Assembly: GCF_009939005.1 (NCBI RefSeq)
Contig: NZ_JAACJS010000011.1
Location: 400,096 to 464,095 of the forward strand
Length of the DNA: 64,000 nucleotides
DNA from: Sediminibacterium roseum
GTDB taxonomy: Bacteria > Bacteroidota > Bacteroidia > Chitinophagales > Chitinophagaceae
Direction: 5' to 3'
Part shown: positions 53,801 through 62,117 of the stretch, piece after piece
Numbering within the stretch: the first letter of the stretch is position 1
Layout: each line of letters starts with the position of its first letter
The notes under the pieces: generated by a model
Databases searched by the model: none
What the model saw: only the letters and a program-made list of their open reading frames with translations
What the model was told of the DNA's origin: nothing
Made by a program: the position numbers and the translations under genes

Positions 53801-54026
53801 CGTGTTCAAAAACAAGGCTGACATTCGCACCCGTTGCGTTGATGGAGAAAGAGCCGTCGCCGGCTGTGGTGGTTTTGGAAGTGGTTCCTTTTACGGAGAC
53901 AGTTACATCGGGGATACCGGCGCCGGATTCATCCGTCACCTTTCCCTTTACCTGTCTTTGCTGGGCGAGCAGCGCAAACGGAAGTACAATAAAGAGTACT
54001 ACAAACAGTAGTGCATTTCTTTTCAT
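50826..54026 (-). CDS. SusC/RagA-family TonB-linked receptor (pair 3, rhamnogalacturonan locus)
   Basis: Outer-membrane importer of 1066 residues. Signal MKRNALLFVVLFIVLPFALLAQ, carboxypeptidase-regulatory-like domain (VKGKVTDESGAGIPDVTVSV), plug (DEVVVVGYGTQKRGSVTGAV, PLYVLDGFPLS, SNGVVLITTKRG) and barrel with the terminal strand SFIIGLNITF. First gene of its transcript. Its leader region has an inverted repeat at 54040-54075 and five phased CAGGAY repeats at 54083-54130, which suggests direct induction by a locus-specific regulator. Confidence 0.95.
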   Translation of the reverse strand: MKRNALLFVVLFIVLPFALLAQQRQVKGKVTDESGAGIPDVTVSVKGTTSKTTTAGDGSFSINATGANVSLVFEHVNFGTKTVAATGNTVTVSLSRAEKQLDEVVVVGYGTQKRGSVTGAVSTLKNENLEERAITRVDQALVGQLAGVTVKQNTGVPGKAFSIQVRGSGSISGGNEPLYVLDGFPLSVNSSNTTNGSFSTGNPLDNINPNDIESIEVLKDAAAAAIYGSRASNGVVLITTKRGKIGKMSLNFNTYAGYNQAAKKLEMMNGDQWIEHATEIINAQYLAKYGSAGATINDNQAQRLARNGGAFDANYILDPRWTMPGHPGLAFIDWQDAIERKGKMQNYEISASGGTDAVRYFVSGNYANQESFVIGVGYKAYSMRANIELNASKRLKFGLNVAPTYSITQDPGIDGKDAIFHQALSLAPVQEDTMGLYPNYGKNGQYVWSSTTNSPLGKLTTNVGTTKRYRTVASLYGELQVVKGLSFRSSVNLDNTDNISNGYTSYLTAGTLAARTFTGANNLLAATSGSYNSYRRQTFVNENTLTYSNTFATDHSLNVLVGYSYNFDRLDRVTMSSNGGFTSAVIQTLNAAAAVTGNTTSSQSVLLSAFSRLQYGFQDKYLLSASIRRDGSSRFGANSQYGVFPSLSAAWVISKEAFMKNARVFSYLKLRASYGVNGNNNLGNDYASISTIGSAGYITGTTPGAVIGQAPNVIANPDLKWEKSKTYDIGLDFGLLNNRITGSIEYYNKLNSDLLLNVPVLAVTGFASSLNNIGSVRNIGQELTLTSKNTTGKFEWSTSVNITHNKNRIVALGPGQTQIIIPNGFTVSDQILKVGEQLNSIYVLKVIGFLSAKDLASGVAKYGSGQAEGDFKFEDYNGDGVITEADKQIVGHPNPDYTYGITNTFRYKGFDLNVLVQGQTGGSIYSQLGRAITRPGQGRSDNHPASFVNRWKSPTDQGEGRFGKAYSTYNSPITAATDWLYSSDYIRVRNITLGYNLKDGLKMRFVQGARLYLTLENFFGHDKYINGLNPEAANTAVSSNSAYPESGDYGGMPLAKSFIIGLNITF

Positions 54027-54039
54027 ATGGCAGCGTTAA

Positions 54040-54075
54040 GGTTAAAAATCAAGACAAATTATTTTGATTTTAACC
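54040..54075. promoter_or_regulatory. Inverted repeat in susC (pair 3) leader
   Basis: GGTTAAAAATCAA (54040-54052) and TTGATTTTAACC (54064-54075) are complementary apart from one extra A. The centre contains AATTATTT. It lies between the CAGGAY array and the susC start (14-49 bp upstream), so it may be a leader hairpin or overlap the promoter. Confidence 0.55.
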
Positions 54076-54082
54076 AACAATC

Positions 54083-54130
54083 ATCCTGCACCATCCTGTT
54101 AGCATCCTGTTAGCATCCTGTACCGTCCTG
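54083..54130 (-). promoter_or_regulatory. Five phased CAGGAY direct repeats upstream of susC (pair 3)
   Basis: Read on the minus strand, CAGGAC then four CAGGAT units. Plus-strand starts of the hexamers are 54083, 54093, 54104, 54115 and 54125, i.e. periods of 10, 11, 11 and 10 bp. The middle units extend to an 11-bp repeat (CAGGATGCTAA twice in tandem). The array ends 57 bp from the susC start. One-turn spacing puts all units on one face of the helix, as for multimeric activator sites. Confidence 0.75.
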
Positions 54131-54223
54131 CTTGCGGGGAAACGCGCGGGGCGTGGATTGTGAGCGACGGACAACTAACGTGTCAAACTTACACTCATCA
54201 AACTGCTTTGAAAATTGTATCGC

Positions 54224-55276
54224 TTAAATGTATTTGATCGTTGCAAGATCCGTTGAACCATCACAGAGGCCGAGGATGATCTTCCATACTTTCTGCTGCA
54301 CGGGAATTCCATTTTCAAGATTTCTCCTGCGTGTCTGCAAAACGCGTTCGCCCGGGTAGGTAATTTTCTTTGCTTCATCGGCGGGAACAGAAGAATGATA
54401 ATCAGCAATGATGTTTTCAACAACGCCTGCGATTGATGAGTGGTTCGGTAATTTGGAAAGATCGATCGCCACAAATACCTGGCTCAACCCGTACTCAACA
54501 TTTTTTTTACTGATGTCTGCGGTTGAAAGTCCGCCGGATAAAACTGCGGCCAATATATCAAGCAACAATGCAAGTCCCGATCCTTTCCAGTAACCCGTTG
54601 GCAGCAATCTCCGCGTTTCCAGTATTGCAGCAGGATCGTTGGTCAATTTTCCTTCTTTATCAAAACCTGCATCTACCGGGAGTTTTTCATGCTTCATCGC
54701 AGCGAGCTCCATGGATCCGAGTGAATATTGCGACATCGCCATATCAAGCACGATGGCTTCCTCGCCAAAAGGCAGTGCCAGCACGAGCGGGTTGTTTCCG
54801 AGCTTTGCGTTCAACGCGCCCCAGGCGGGCATGTTGGCGATGGTGTTTGTCCACGCAATGAATACAAACCCCTGTTTCGCCGCCTGCCATGCATAAGCGC
54901 CTGCACGCATCCAGTGGTTTGTGTTAGACAATGCCACACAACCGATGCCGTGCTGTTTTGCCAAACGCATGGCTGACTGCGTGGCATGTTCTGCGTTCAG
55001 GGGACCGGGGCCGAGATTGCCGTTCCATTGCTCAAGGCTTCCGAAAGCATGTTGTAAGGTGGGCGCTGCATCTTTCTGCACAAAGCCTTCGCGGACGTAC
55101 CTTACAAATCTTGGAAAACGGTTTACGCCGTGCGTGTAAACGCCATCGATACTATTCATAGTGAACAAGCCGGCGCAGCGTTTTGCTTTTGCTTCTGTAA
55201 AACCTTCTTTGAGCAGGATCGTGGTAAAGCGCTCTTCCATTTCCTGCATGGATACGATGATGTTTGTGTTTTCCAT
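54224..55276 (-). CDS. Malate/L-lactate dehydrogenase-family oxidoreductase (YiaK-like)
   Basis: Cytoplasmic NAD(P)H-dependent ketoacid reductase of 350 residues. I set the start at 55276 (MENTNIIVSMQEMEERFTTI), as the longer frame adds 15 residues with no match. Ldh_2 family blocks are GVYTHGVNRFPRFVRYV, NGNLGPGPLNAEHA, VALSNTNHWMRAGAYAWQAA, AWGALNAKLGNNPLVLALP and GYWKGSGLALLLDILAAVLSGG. Relatives include YiaK, which reduces 2,3-diketo-L-gulonate. Inside a rhamnogalacturonan locus a role on a keto-deoxyuronate from the unsaturated galacturonate branch is conceivable. No kduI or kduD is visible. Confidence 0.88.
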   Translation of the reverse strand: MENTNIIVSMQEMEERFTTILLKEGFTEAKAKRCAGLFTMNSIDGVYTHGVNRFPRFVRYVREGFVQKDAAPTLQHAFGSLEQWNGNLGPGPLNAEHATQSAMRLAKQHGIGCVALSNTNHWMRAGAYAWQAAKQGFVFIAWTNTIANMPAWGALNAKLGNNPLVLALPFGEEAIVLDMAMSQYSLGSMELAAMKHEKLPVDAGFDKEGKLTNDPAAILETRRLLPTGYWKGSGLALLLDILAAVLSGGLSTADISKKNVEYGLSQVFVAIDLSKLPNHSSIAGVVENIIADYHSSVPADEAKKITYPGERVLQTRRRNLENGIPVQQKVWKIILGLCDGSTDLATIKYI

Positions 55277-55341
55277 AAATACCTTTAACAATAAGGTTTT
55301 AAGGTACGGCAAACAAGGCACAAGAAAATCACTTTACCTGT

Positions 55342-58161
55342 CTATTGCAGCGGCTGCAGGGTAACCGGCCCTGCCAACCCGGATGCTTTGGGTTGCCACT
55401 TGCCCGCGGTAAACAAACCATCTGCCCCCCTGTTCTGCGGCAGCCGGGCGGGAAAGTTCGTGTTGTAAAATTTCTTCCATACCACTCCTTTTTTGTCCAG
55501 GTCCGCAATACGGTTTGGCATGCCGTTGGTTACTTTCACTTCCAGGAGATTGTTTTCTTTGAGATCAGATGCAGGAATGTTCAACCTGAAAGAAGGTCCG
55601 ATCAATGTCTGGATCTTTTTCCCGTTTATCCAAACCTCCGCCGTTTCCTGCACGGTACCGAGATCAAGCTGGTATCTTTCTGCTTTTGAAGAGGGCCGGG
55701 CAAAACGCACACTGTATACCGCCGTTCCGCTGAAACTTTTTACTGCTTCGCCCGGAAGTTCGGTCCACGAACCAAGCGATTCCAACTCAACAGGTGGCGG
55801 CAATACAGGCCCGCCGGAAATAAATTCCAGTTTCCATTTACCCTGTACCGGTTCTGCCGTTCCTGTCGGGATATGGTATGGATTTCCTCCTGCGCGGTTG
55901 AACGTTTTTGTTGTTTTCAAAATACAGCTTTCGCCCGCATCGAGGTGTACCAATACTTTTGTTTCACCGTTGGCTGTTTTTGTTTTTGCGTTTCCATATA
56001 CAACATTCATTGGATCAAACAGGGTAACATTGTTTTCGGTTGTTTGCAATGTGATCCATTCGTTTACAGTTTTGTTTCCGGGGTTGGAGATAAAATAGCA
56101 ACGGCCGGTTTCGGTTGCGCGGCGCGAGTATTGCAATCCAAAATCAACAAGTGTTTCGCGGTTTACCTTTGCCTGTAACAACAGTTGGCCCAGGTCATCC
56201 CCTACCAGGAATGAGCCCTTGCCGATGTTCGCTTTTTTAACCGAAGGATTGACGGTTGTAAATTGTAAAGCATCTACCAGTTGCACAATTTCATTTTGTC
56301 TTTTTTTCAACTCCGCCATTCCTGGCACATCAACGGGGAGGTTTTTATAGAACACGATCGTTGCACCCTGTTCCGCTACTGCTTTTAATTTTTTTATCGT
56401 TTCAAGCGGGATGTATCTTACATCACTCAATACAATGGTTTTGTAAATACCGCCGCCGCTGGTTTGAAGCGATGTATTCCTGTTTTTCAATCCCATCACC
56501 TGCCTGTCTGAAATGAGGTCGAATGCATACCCTTCTTTCAACATCCATTCCGCATTTGTTTTGAAAGTAGTGCGTTCAAAACCAACCATACCGTCGAAAT
56601 GCAGCAGCAGGTCCCTGCCCATATCGGTGATCTTGTCGTTGAAAGGAAAATAAAGCAGCACATCGTTATCCGGTTTTCCCTGTTGTAAAAAGCTCTGGCA
56701 TCGAGCCACATAGTTGTTGAGCGTTGAGAAATCCTTCCAGAAAGAATTGGCAGGAGTAAAATGAACCGCGGCATAGAACAACCAGCCGGGCCATGGTTCA
56801 TCCTGTGGAGAATAATTGGTCCCGTGCCAGAATACATGGTTCACTCCACCGATAAAATATTTATCTACTGCCTGCTTTACATCACCCAGCGAAGATTGAA
56901 AATGTTCATTGAGCCATGTGGCCGTTTCTGCAGAAGCCAATGGTTTACCCATTACATGTGCAGTTGAGGTTGCAAATTTGAAACGGAGAATGTCTGCCCC
57001 TTCGGTTTCGGGCATGTCTACCACTGCGTAGAGATCGAGAATATTGGCGGGAGAGCCGTGCGATTGGTTACGGATCTTTTTGTTTTTTGCATTGGCCCAT
57101 TGCTGCCAGGGTTTGGTAAAATGATCAAGCAGCAGATCGGAAATGGTTTGACGATAATCCGCCAGCACACGCCTGCCCGTTTCCGTGCTGTCCCTGTCGA
57201 GTAACAAGGGAAGGTATTTCTTCAGGTCGTACCCGCGCCTGACCTGGAACTCCTGTAAGAATGCAGGTGTCCAGTTGCTCTGCCCCCTTGCATCATCCAC
57301 TTCATAACTATCGTTGAAGAAAGAGCGGATGCCGGTGATGTCTCTTCCTGCGAAAGCTTTATCGAACCGATCGAGGTAATGTTTGAGCGCCGCTGTATTA
57401 AAATGATCGATCACATCTCCCTCTCCTCCCGGCGCCGCACGTTCAACCAGCTTTCCGTGGTAGCCGAGGAACAACGCGTATATTTTCCAATTACCCGCCG
57501 GGGCCTTCCAGCTTAGTTTGCCGTTGGCATCTACTTTAGAACCCAGGTCAACCATTTCTCCTTCCTGGTTGTACGCCACAACAGTAGCTGGTTTGAGGTT
57601 CATCTCAAATCTTACCTGGTCAAATGCATAGCGCTGAAGACCCTTGTTGGTAGCAACCGGGAACGACAATGTTTTGAGATCAACTTTCTGCCCGCTCTCC
57701 GACCTGTAAAAGGGTTGCTGTGTGTAGTTGATCAGTCCATCCAGTTCTTCGCCTTCTTTTAAAGAGTATGTTTTAACGAACAGTTCTTTACAAGCATCTT
57801 CCGGTTTTACCCAGGGGCCGCCAAAGGGCCATCCCGTTGCATTTGCCATATCGATGCCCAGACCCAGCCGTTTTCCTTCCTGCAACGTATGCTGCAGCAT
57901 GTCCATCCATTTGGGAGAAAGGAAATCGATGAACTCTTGTTCGTGGCCCTTTACGCCGTAGATAGGTGTGATCTCCAGTCCACCCAATCCCGCTAAACGG
58001 TATTGCTGCATAGCAGCTGTGAGATCTTTTTTATTTACGGCGCTTCCCTGCCACCACCACCGTGTCCATGGCTTCGCCGTTTGTGTAACGGCGGGCCATT
58101 GCGATCGCGCGTGGATCAGCAATGCAGAAAAGAACAGGCACAAAAAAAATTTATTTTTCAT
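55342..58161 (-). CDS. GH106 alpha-L-rhamnosidase
   Basis: Cleaves terminal alpha-L-rhamnose, in this family often from rhamnogalacturonan. 939 residues with signal MKNKFFLCLFFSALLIHARS. The TIM-barrel begins with the GH106 signature PWTRWWWQGSAVNKKDL, GLGGLEITPIYGVKGHE and GLGIDMANATGWPFGGPWV. FFNDSYEVDDARGQSNWTP and ADILRFKFATSTAHVMGKPLASAE contain acidic residues likely in the active site. The C-terminal part ends in a galactose-binding-like jelly-roll (YQLDLGTVQETAEVWINGKK, NNLLEVKVTNGMPNRIADLDK). Together with GH78 at the left edge, two different rhamnosidase families occur. Confidence 0.95.
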   Translation of the reverse strand: MKNKFFLCLFFSALLIHARSQWPAVTQTAKPWTRWWWQGSAVNKKDLTAAMQQYRLAGLGGLEITPIYGVKGHEQEFIDFLSPKWMDMLQHTLQEGKRLGLGIDMANATGWPFGGPWVKPEDACKELFVKTYSLKEGEELDGLINYTQQPFYRSESGQKVDLKTLSFPVATNKGLQRYAFDQVRFEMNLKPATVVAYNQEGEMVDLGSKVDANGKLSWKAPAGNWKIYALFLGYHGKLVERAAPGGEGDVIDHFNTAALKHYLDRFDKAFAGRDITGIRSFFNDSYEVDDARGQSNWTPAFLQEFQVRRGYDLKKYLPLLLDRDSTETGRRVLADYRQTISDLLLDHFTKPWQQWANAKNKKIRNQSHGSPANILDLYAVVDMPETEGADILRFKFATSTAHVMGKPLASAETATWLNEHFQSSLGDVKQAVDKYFIGGVNHVFWHGTNYSPQDEPWPGWLFYAAVHFTPANSFWKDFSTLNNYVARCQSFLQQGKPDNDVLLYFPFNDKITDMGRDLLLHFDGMVGFERTTFKTNAEWMLKEGYAFDLISDRQVMGLKNRNTSLQTSGGGIYKTIVLSDVRYIPLETIKKLKAVAEQGATIVFYKNLPVDVPGMAELKKRQNEIVQLVDALQFTTVNPSVKKANIGKGSFLVGDDLGQLLLQAKVNRETLVDFGLQYSRRATETGRCYFISNPGNKTVNEWITLQTTENNVTLFDPMNVVYGNAKTKTANGETKVLVHLDAGESCILKTTKTFNRAGGNPYHIPTGTAEPVQGKWKLEFISGGPVLPPPVELESLGSWTELPGEAVKSFSGTAVYSVRFARPSSKAERYQLDLGTVQETAEVWINGKKIQTLIGPSFRLNIPASDLKENNLLEVKVTNGMPNRIADLDKKGVVWKKFYNTNFPARLPQNRGADGLFTAGKWQPKASGLAGPVTLQPLQ

Positions 58162-58197
58162 TGAATAAAGAATAATAGGGTTTAAATAATTCCTGCA

Positions 58198-59445
58198 TCA
58201 GTGCTTTTCAACTTCAACCGCGTACACATTTTCACTTCCTTCAAAATTGGCTCTGAAGATAACCCATTTGCCATCAGGACTAAAATGCACATTCGGCTCC
58301 AGCTTGTATCGATGGTGTTTCATGTTCACCAGTTTTTCGGTGATGAATGTATCGCCGTTTGGTGTAAACAGATTGATCCATTGTCCATCCGGCGCTTTTG
58401 CAACAGCGCCTGGATCGCCGCCGTCACCCGCAAACAATTTCTCGTCGGGTGTATTGTTGTAGTGAACGGACCAATCGCTGCGGTTCACTTTGTATTTTAT
58501 TTCTTTCCCTGTTTTTACATCTGTTCCCGCAACAAAAAAATGCTCACCGCGCGGTTGCTGAAGATCGAACCAGATCCGCTTTCCATCGGCGCTCAACCAC
58601 TCGTGGCCCGCTATCTCCATGTCCATGGTGCGTTTGTGCATGAGCATTATTTTCTTTGTTTGAATGTCTATCGTCCAGATGCGGTCCACTTTGTGCCACG
58701 GCCCCTCGTGGCAAAACATAAGCAACGAAGGATCTCTTGGCGAAAACTGGACATGATTCAGCCATGCGCTGTCTGTAAAAATTTTTGTGAGCGTTCCGTT
58801 CCTTATATCGATCGTAAACAAGGTACGCGGCAGGTGCGCCTCGTAAATGCGCGTGAAGAAATCCGATTTGGCAGGGTATTTTGTATAGATCTCTTTTTCT
58901 GCATCCGATCCCTTTGCACCGCCCAATAATGTTCCATCCGCGTTCACGGTTGTGATATCGCCCTTGAAACCTTCGGGGAACACGAATACAAGTCTTTGTG
59001 CTTTTGTTTCAACATTTACTGAAAACACACTGTCTTTTACCTGGAAAAAAACTTCTTTCCTTTTTGCCGAAACAATTTCACCGCTCATCGGCATCGATTG
59101 ATGCGTGAGTTGTTCGATGGCGAGTGTGTTAAGATCGAGAAGATAAAGTTGCCTGTCTTTTATATTCAGGTTATAAGTTTCCCGCTTCATATCTGTAACC
59201 GCGCCCGGTTGTTCCAGCCTGCTGTTGTAGAAAACCATTTTGTTCCCGATAAACGGGTTGTTGTGAAAATAAAAGCTCATGCTGCTTCCTTCTTTTCGCG
59301 TGAGGCGCATCACTTTGTGTCCCGTGCTTTTGTCGATCCATTCGTCCGGCATTTTTTGTCCGCCGGTTTCCATCACCGGTTGCGCGTTTATTCCCGCAGA
59401 GCGCAGGATAGCGATTGACAAAAACATGCATTTGATGATGCGCAT
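58198..59445 (-). CDS. PL22 oligogalacturonate lyase-family protein
   Basis: Splits short oligogalacturonides or unsaturated digalacturonate by beta-elimination. The protein has 415 residues and a signal peptide (MRIIKCMFLSIAILRSAGINA). A seven-bladed propeller pattern is seen with LNHVQFSPRDPSLLMFCHEGPWHKVDRIW, AGHEWLSADGKRIWFDLQQPRGEHF and NVHFSPDGKWVIFRANFEGSENVY; the histidines in NHVQF, CHEGP and GHEW fit the metal site of the family. The leader implies a periplasmic version, unlike the cytoplasmic enterobacterial Ogl. 12 bp after the propeller glycosidase gene. Confidence 0.88.
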   Translation of the reverse strand: MRIIKCMFLSIAILRSAGINAQPVMETGGQKMPDEWIDKSTGHKVMRLTRKEGSSMSFYFHNNPFIGNKMVFYNSRLEQPGAVTDMKRETYNLNIKDRQLYLLDLNTLAIEQLTHQSMPMSGEIVSAKRKEVFFQVKDSVFSVNVETKAQRLVFVFPEGFKGDITTVNADGTLLGGAKGSDAEKEIYTKYPAKSDFFTRIYEAHLPRTLFTIDIRNGTLTKIFTDSAWLNHVQFSPRDPSLLMFCHEGPWHKVDRIWTIDIQTKKIMLMHKRTMDMEIAGHEWLSADGKRIWFDLQQPRGEHFFVAGTDVKTGKEIKYKVNRSDWSVHYNNTPDEKLFAGDGGDPGAVAKAPDGQWINLFTPNGDTFITEKLVNMKHHRYKLEPNVHFSPDGKWVIFRANFEGSENVYAVEVEKH

Positions 59446-59457
59446 AAGCTTCCTGTT

Positions 59458-60513
59458 TTAGCTGATCCTGAAAATAAAAGGAGATGATGTCATGTATTTT
59501 CCACCCTGCGATGTTGTGAACAGGTAGGTAGGTTTCCCATTCTGAAAAAGCAGTTGCGGCCGTTCGAAACGCCCGTATTTTTTCAGGTGCGCAGGGGCCG
59601 GTGGCTGCTGGATGTAGTGGTCTGCGGCATAATAGGCGATCTTTGGATCATTCCATGCCAACCCATTTTTTGATTGCAGCAATATGCCGTTCACGTGGTT
59701 GAATACGCCCATATCCCTTGCCAGCAGGTTGAATTTCTTTTTCTCTATCCACACAAATGCATCTTCGAGTTGGGTGTTGTTTCCTTTTCCCGAGAAATCG
59801 ATCAATGGGTTGGAAGGATGTTTTTTATAGGGACCCCAGATCTGATCAGCAATCGCCAATCCATACTTCCGGTTTCCCTTGATCGGTCCAGATCCCGTTT
59901 CGTAATCACGGGTGTTCCATGATTTGTAATACAGCCAGTATTGTCCGTTTGGATGTTTGACAAATGCGGGGTTTGTTGTACAATGATCGTCCCATGCCCC
60001 TTCCTCGCCCGCTTCCAGCAATGGCTGTGCGGAACGTGTCCACGGCCCGCTCAATGTTGGCGCTGTTGCAAGGCCGATGCGTTTGGTATTTGTTTTGCCG
60101 TTTGAATTGCCCATGTAAAACAGGCAATATTGTCCATCCACTTTTTTGATAGAGGGGTTGTGACAGGTAGTGGCATCCCAAAAACCGGGTCTTGGCGCAA
60201 GCACGGTTTCAATCACTTCGTAAGGGCCCGCTGGTGTATCTGCCATTGCATGCGCGATCTCTGAGCCTTTGATCCAACCACCCATCCCTTTTTTTGAGTC
60301 CCATCGCGAAAAAAAAAGATGGACCTTTCCGTAGTCGTCTTCTATGGGACTATTGCACCAGACATAATACCCTTCCAGTTCCAGTGCACGTCCAACCGGT
60401 TGTAAACGTTTAGCAAACGGCGACTCATCAGAATACAATTCATTGGCCCATGCAGGCAACGCGGCCCCCAATGAAAGCAGGGAAATGGTATTAATGAAAT
60501 CCTTTCTCTTCAT
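59458..60513 (-). CDS. Five-bladed beta-propeller glycosidase (GH43/GH117-like)
   Basis: A 351-residue exported protein (leader MKRKDFINTISLLSLGAALP). The blocks VWCNSPIEDDYGKVHLFFSRWD, WDATTCHNPSIKKVDGQYCLFYMGNS, WDDHCTTNPAFVKHPNGQYWLYYKSW, NTQLEDAFVWIEKKKFNLLARDMG and RPQLLFQNGKPTYLF give the five blades. Acidic positions (IEDDYG, LEDAFVW) and the HNPSI loop match the GH43/GH62/GH117 clan. It may trim arabinose, galactose or an uncommon sugar from side chains. It is followed by PL22. Two CAGGAY units lie upstream. Confidence 0.8.
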   Translation of the reverse strand: MKRKDFINTISLLSLGAALPAWANELYSDESPFAKRLQPVGRALELEGYYVWCNSPIEDDYGKVHLFFSRWDSKKGMGGWIKGSEIAHAMADTPAGPYEVIETVLAPRPGFWDATTCHNPSIKKVDGQYCLFYMGNSNGKTNTKRIGLATAPTLSGPWTRSAQPLLEAGEEGAWDDHCTTNPAFVKHPNGQYWLYYKSWNTRDYETGSGPIKGNRKYGLAIADQIWGPYKKHPSNPLIDFSGKGNNTQLEDAFVWIEKKKFNLLARDMGVFNHVNGILLQSKNGLAWNDPKIAYYAADHYIQQPPAPAHLKKYGRFERPQLLFQNGKPTYLFTTSQGGKYMTSSPFIFRIS

Positions 60514-60601
60514 GTGAAATCAATTGAAAAGATGTGGGAGCTTCTTATCGGCATAAGCTGGCGGCTATCCTATAAAGTAATGAGATCGGGAGGGGAACAC
60601 C

Positions 60602-60617
60602 GTCCTGCTGTATCCTG
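60602..60617 (-). promoter_or_regulatory. CAGGAY direct-repeat pair upstream of propeller glycosidase
   Basis: Minus strand reads CAGGAT then, 10 bp on, CAGGAC (plus-strand hexamers at 60612-60617 and 60602-60607). The pair is 89 bp before the glycosidase start and 3 bp from the end of the kinase gene, in the only sizeable gap of this part of the locus (106 bp). Confidence 0.5.
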
Positions 60618-60619
60618 TT

Positions 60620-62080
60620 TTACCGGGTGATGGAATAGTATTTCAACTCCACCATATCGCCCGGGATGCCCTGCGTGTTCCAGTCGGCATGAATGGCCAA
60701 CGCGGCGCCTATTGCCGTTGCCTGCGAAACCGATGCCGCAAATATTTCCATAGACGGGAACGCATTGGCAAGCATGTTCATGTAAACGGGATTTTTAGCG
60801 AAGCCGCCGTCTACAAAGATCCTTGATACTTTCCTGTCAGACAGGATGAGCGATGTTGAGATCTTTTGCTGCGCGATGATATCGGCAATGAGTTGGTGAT
60901 ACGCATCTTCGTAACGATCAAACTGCTCCAGCCCACGCGAAACAAATGCAGAGGCATGCAGACCCGTTGACACCGTTTCGTTCCTGTTTCGTTCTTTTAC
61001 CTGATCAAATAAAACGTTGCTGAAAGCAACGTCCTGGAAATATTCAACAGGAACATTGAAATGCGCAGCCAGTCTTTTCACCTGCTGTTCATGCTCATTA
61101 CCTGCAAACAGCCGCGATGCTTTTACCGGGCGGCCATGGTATTCGAGGTAGCAGAGACAATCCTGTTTTAGTTCTTCTTCCGTTAAAGGATCGTTGTTGA
61201 ACGGGTTGAGGCTGATGCACCAGGTGCCCGTCGACAATAAAACAAAAGGCTCCGAAAAGCAGGCCAGGTAAGGGATCAGGGCCGAAGAGCTGTCGTGAAG
61301 GCCTATCCCCGACTTTATTGTATGACCATCCAATGTTATTTCTATCGTTGCATTGGAACGCAGTACAGGAGGGAACTTCTGGTCGATCTCCTCTGCGTAT
61401 ACCCAGTCGTGGTACATTCGTGCAGCAAAATTCCAAAGGCCCGTATGACAACCAATGCTGGTTATTTCGGCATATGTTTTCCCGGTGATGAGGTAGCTGA
61501 TGTATTGCGGCAGGTGGAGCGCGTATTGAACTTTTTCAAACAGAAGCGGATTCTCATTCTTTAGCCTATACAGTTGCATACCCGAGTTCAGGTTTCCCAA
61601 TACCGGCGAAGCCGTTGCTACAGCGATCTTCATTTCGCCGCCGTAAGTTTTGTAAAAATTTTCCTGTAAAACAGGATCATAAGGTTTGAGGTAATTGTAT
61701 AGCGGTGCAACGGGTTTTCCATCTTCTCCAACCAGTACAAAACTCGCACCATATGCAGAGAAGTTTATTCCTTTTACGTTGTAACCGGGAAGGGAGATGA
61801 TCTCGCGTATGGTTTCTTTTACCCAGGAAGACAACAGTTCAACATCATCGCACGCAAACCCATCTTCATCCACCGTTTCAGGAAACTGCGCGGAGCGTTC
61901 GAGAACGATCTTGTATTGTTCGTTGAGGAGGAAAAATTTTTTGTTCGTTTTTCCAATATCAAAGATGGCGACCACATTAATATTACCAGGTCGTTCGCCT
62001 TCGCGTTCCCGGAAGGTAGAAGTTGGTTTGGGATTATGCTGGTCTTTTGAGGATGGCATGAGAATGTTCCGCTGGATCAC
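60620..62080 (-). CDS. rhaB: FGGY-family carbohydrate kinase, probable L-rhamnulokinase
   Basis: Cytoplasmic phosphorylation of L-rhamnulose to the 1-phosphate. The protein has 486 residues; the N-terminal 30 are polar and a start at 62059 is also possible. FGGY features are the phosphate-binding loop VVAIFDIGKTNKKFFLL, INFSAYGASFVLV, SSALIPYLACFSEPFVLLSTGTWCISL, KASRLFAGNEHEQQ and RIFVDGGFAKNPVYMNMLANAFP. The group diverges from E. coli RhaB, so fuculose or another ketose cannot be excluded by sequence, but position between rhamnose isomerase and rhamnosidases supports rhamnulose. Confidence 0.85.
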   Translation of the reverse strand: MIQRNILMPSSKDQHNPKPTSTFREREGERPGNINVVAIFDIGKTNKKFFLLNEQYKIVLERSAQFPETVDEDGFACDDVELLSSWVKETIREIISLPGYNVKGINFSAYGASFVLVGEDGKPVAPLYNYLKPYDPVLQENFYKTYGGEMKIAVATASPVLGNLNSGMQLYRLKNENPLLFEKVQYALHLPQYISYLITGKTYAEITSIGCHTGLWNFAARMYHDWVYAEEIDQKFPPVLRSNATIEITLDGHTIKSGIGLHDSSSALIPYLACFSEPFVLLSTGTWCISLNPFNNDPLTEEELKQDCLCYLEYHGRPVKASRLFAGNEHEQQVKRLAAHFNVPVEYFQDVAFSNVLFDQVKERNRNETVSTGLHASAFVSRGLEQFDRYEDAYHQLIADIIAQQKISTSLILSDRKVSRIFVDGGFAKNPVYMNMLANAFPSMEIFAASVSQATAIGAALAIHADWNTQGIPGDMVELKYYSITR

Positions 62081-62117
62081 TGGTTTGTTTACTGAATCTA
62101 TTTTTTTGCTGAAAGGA

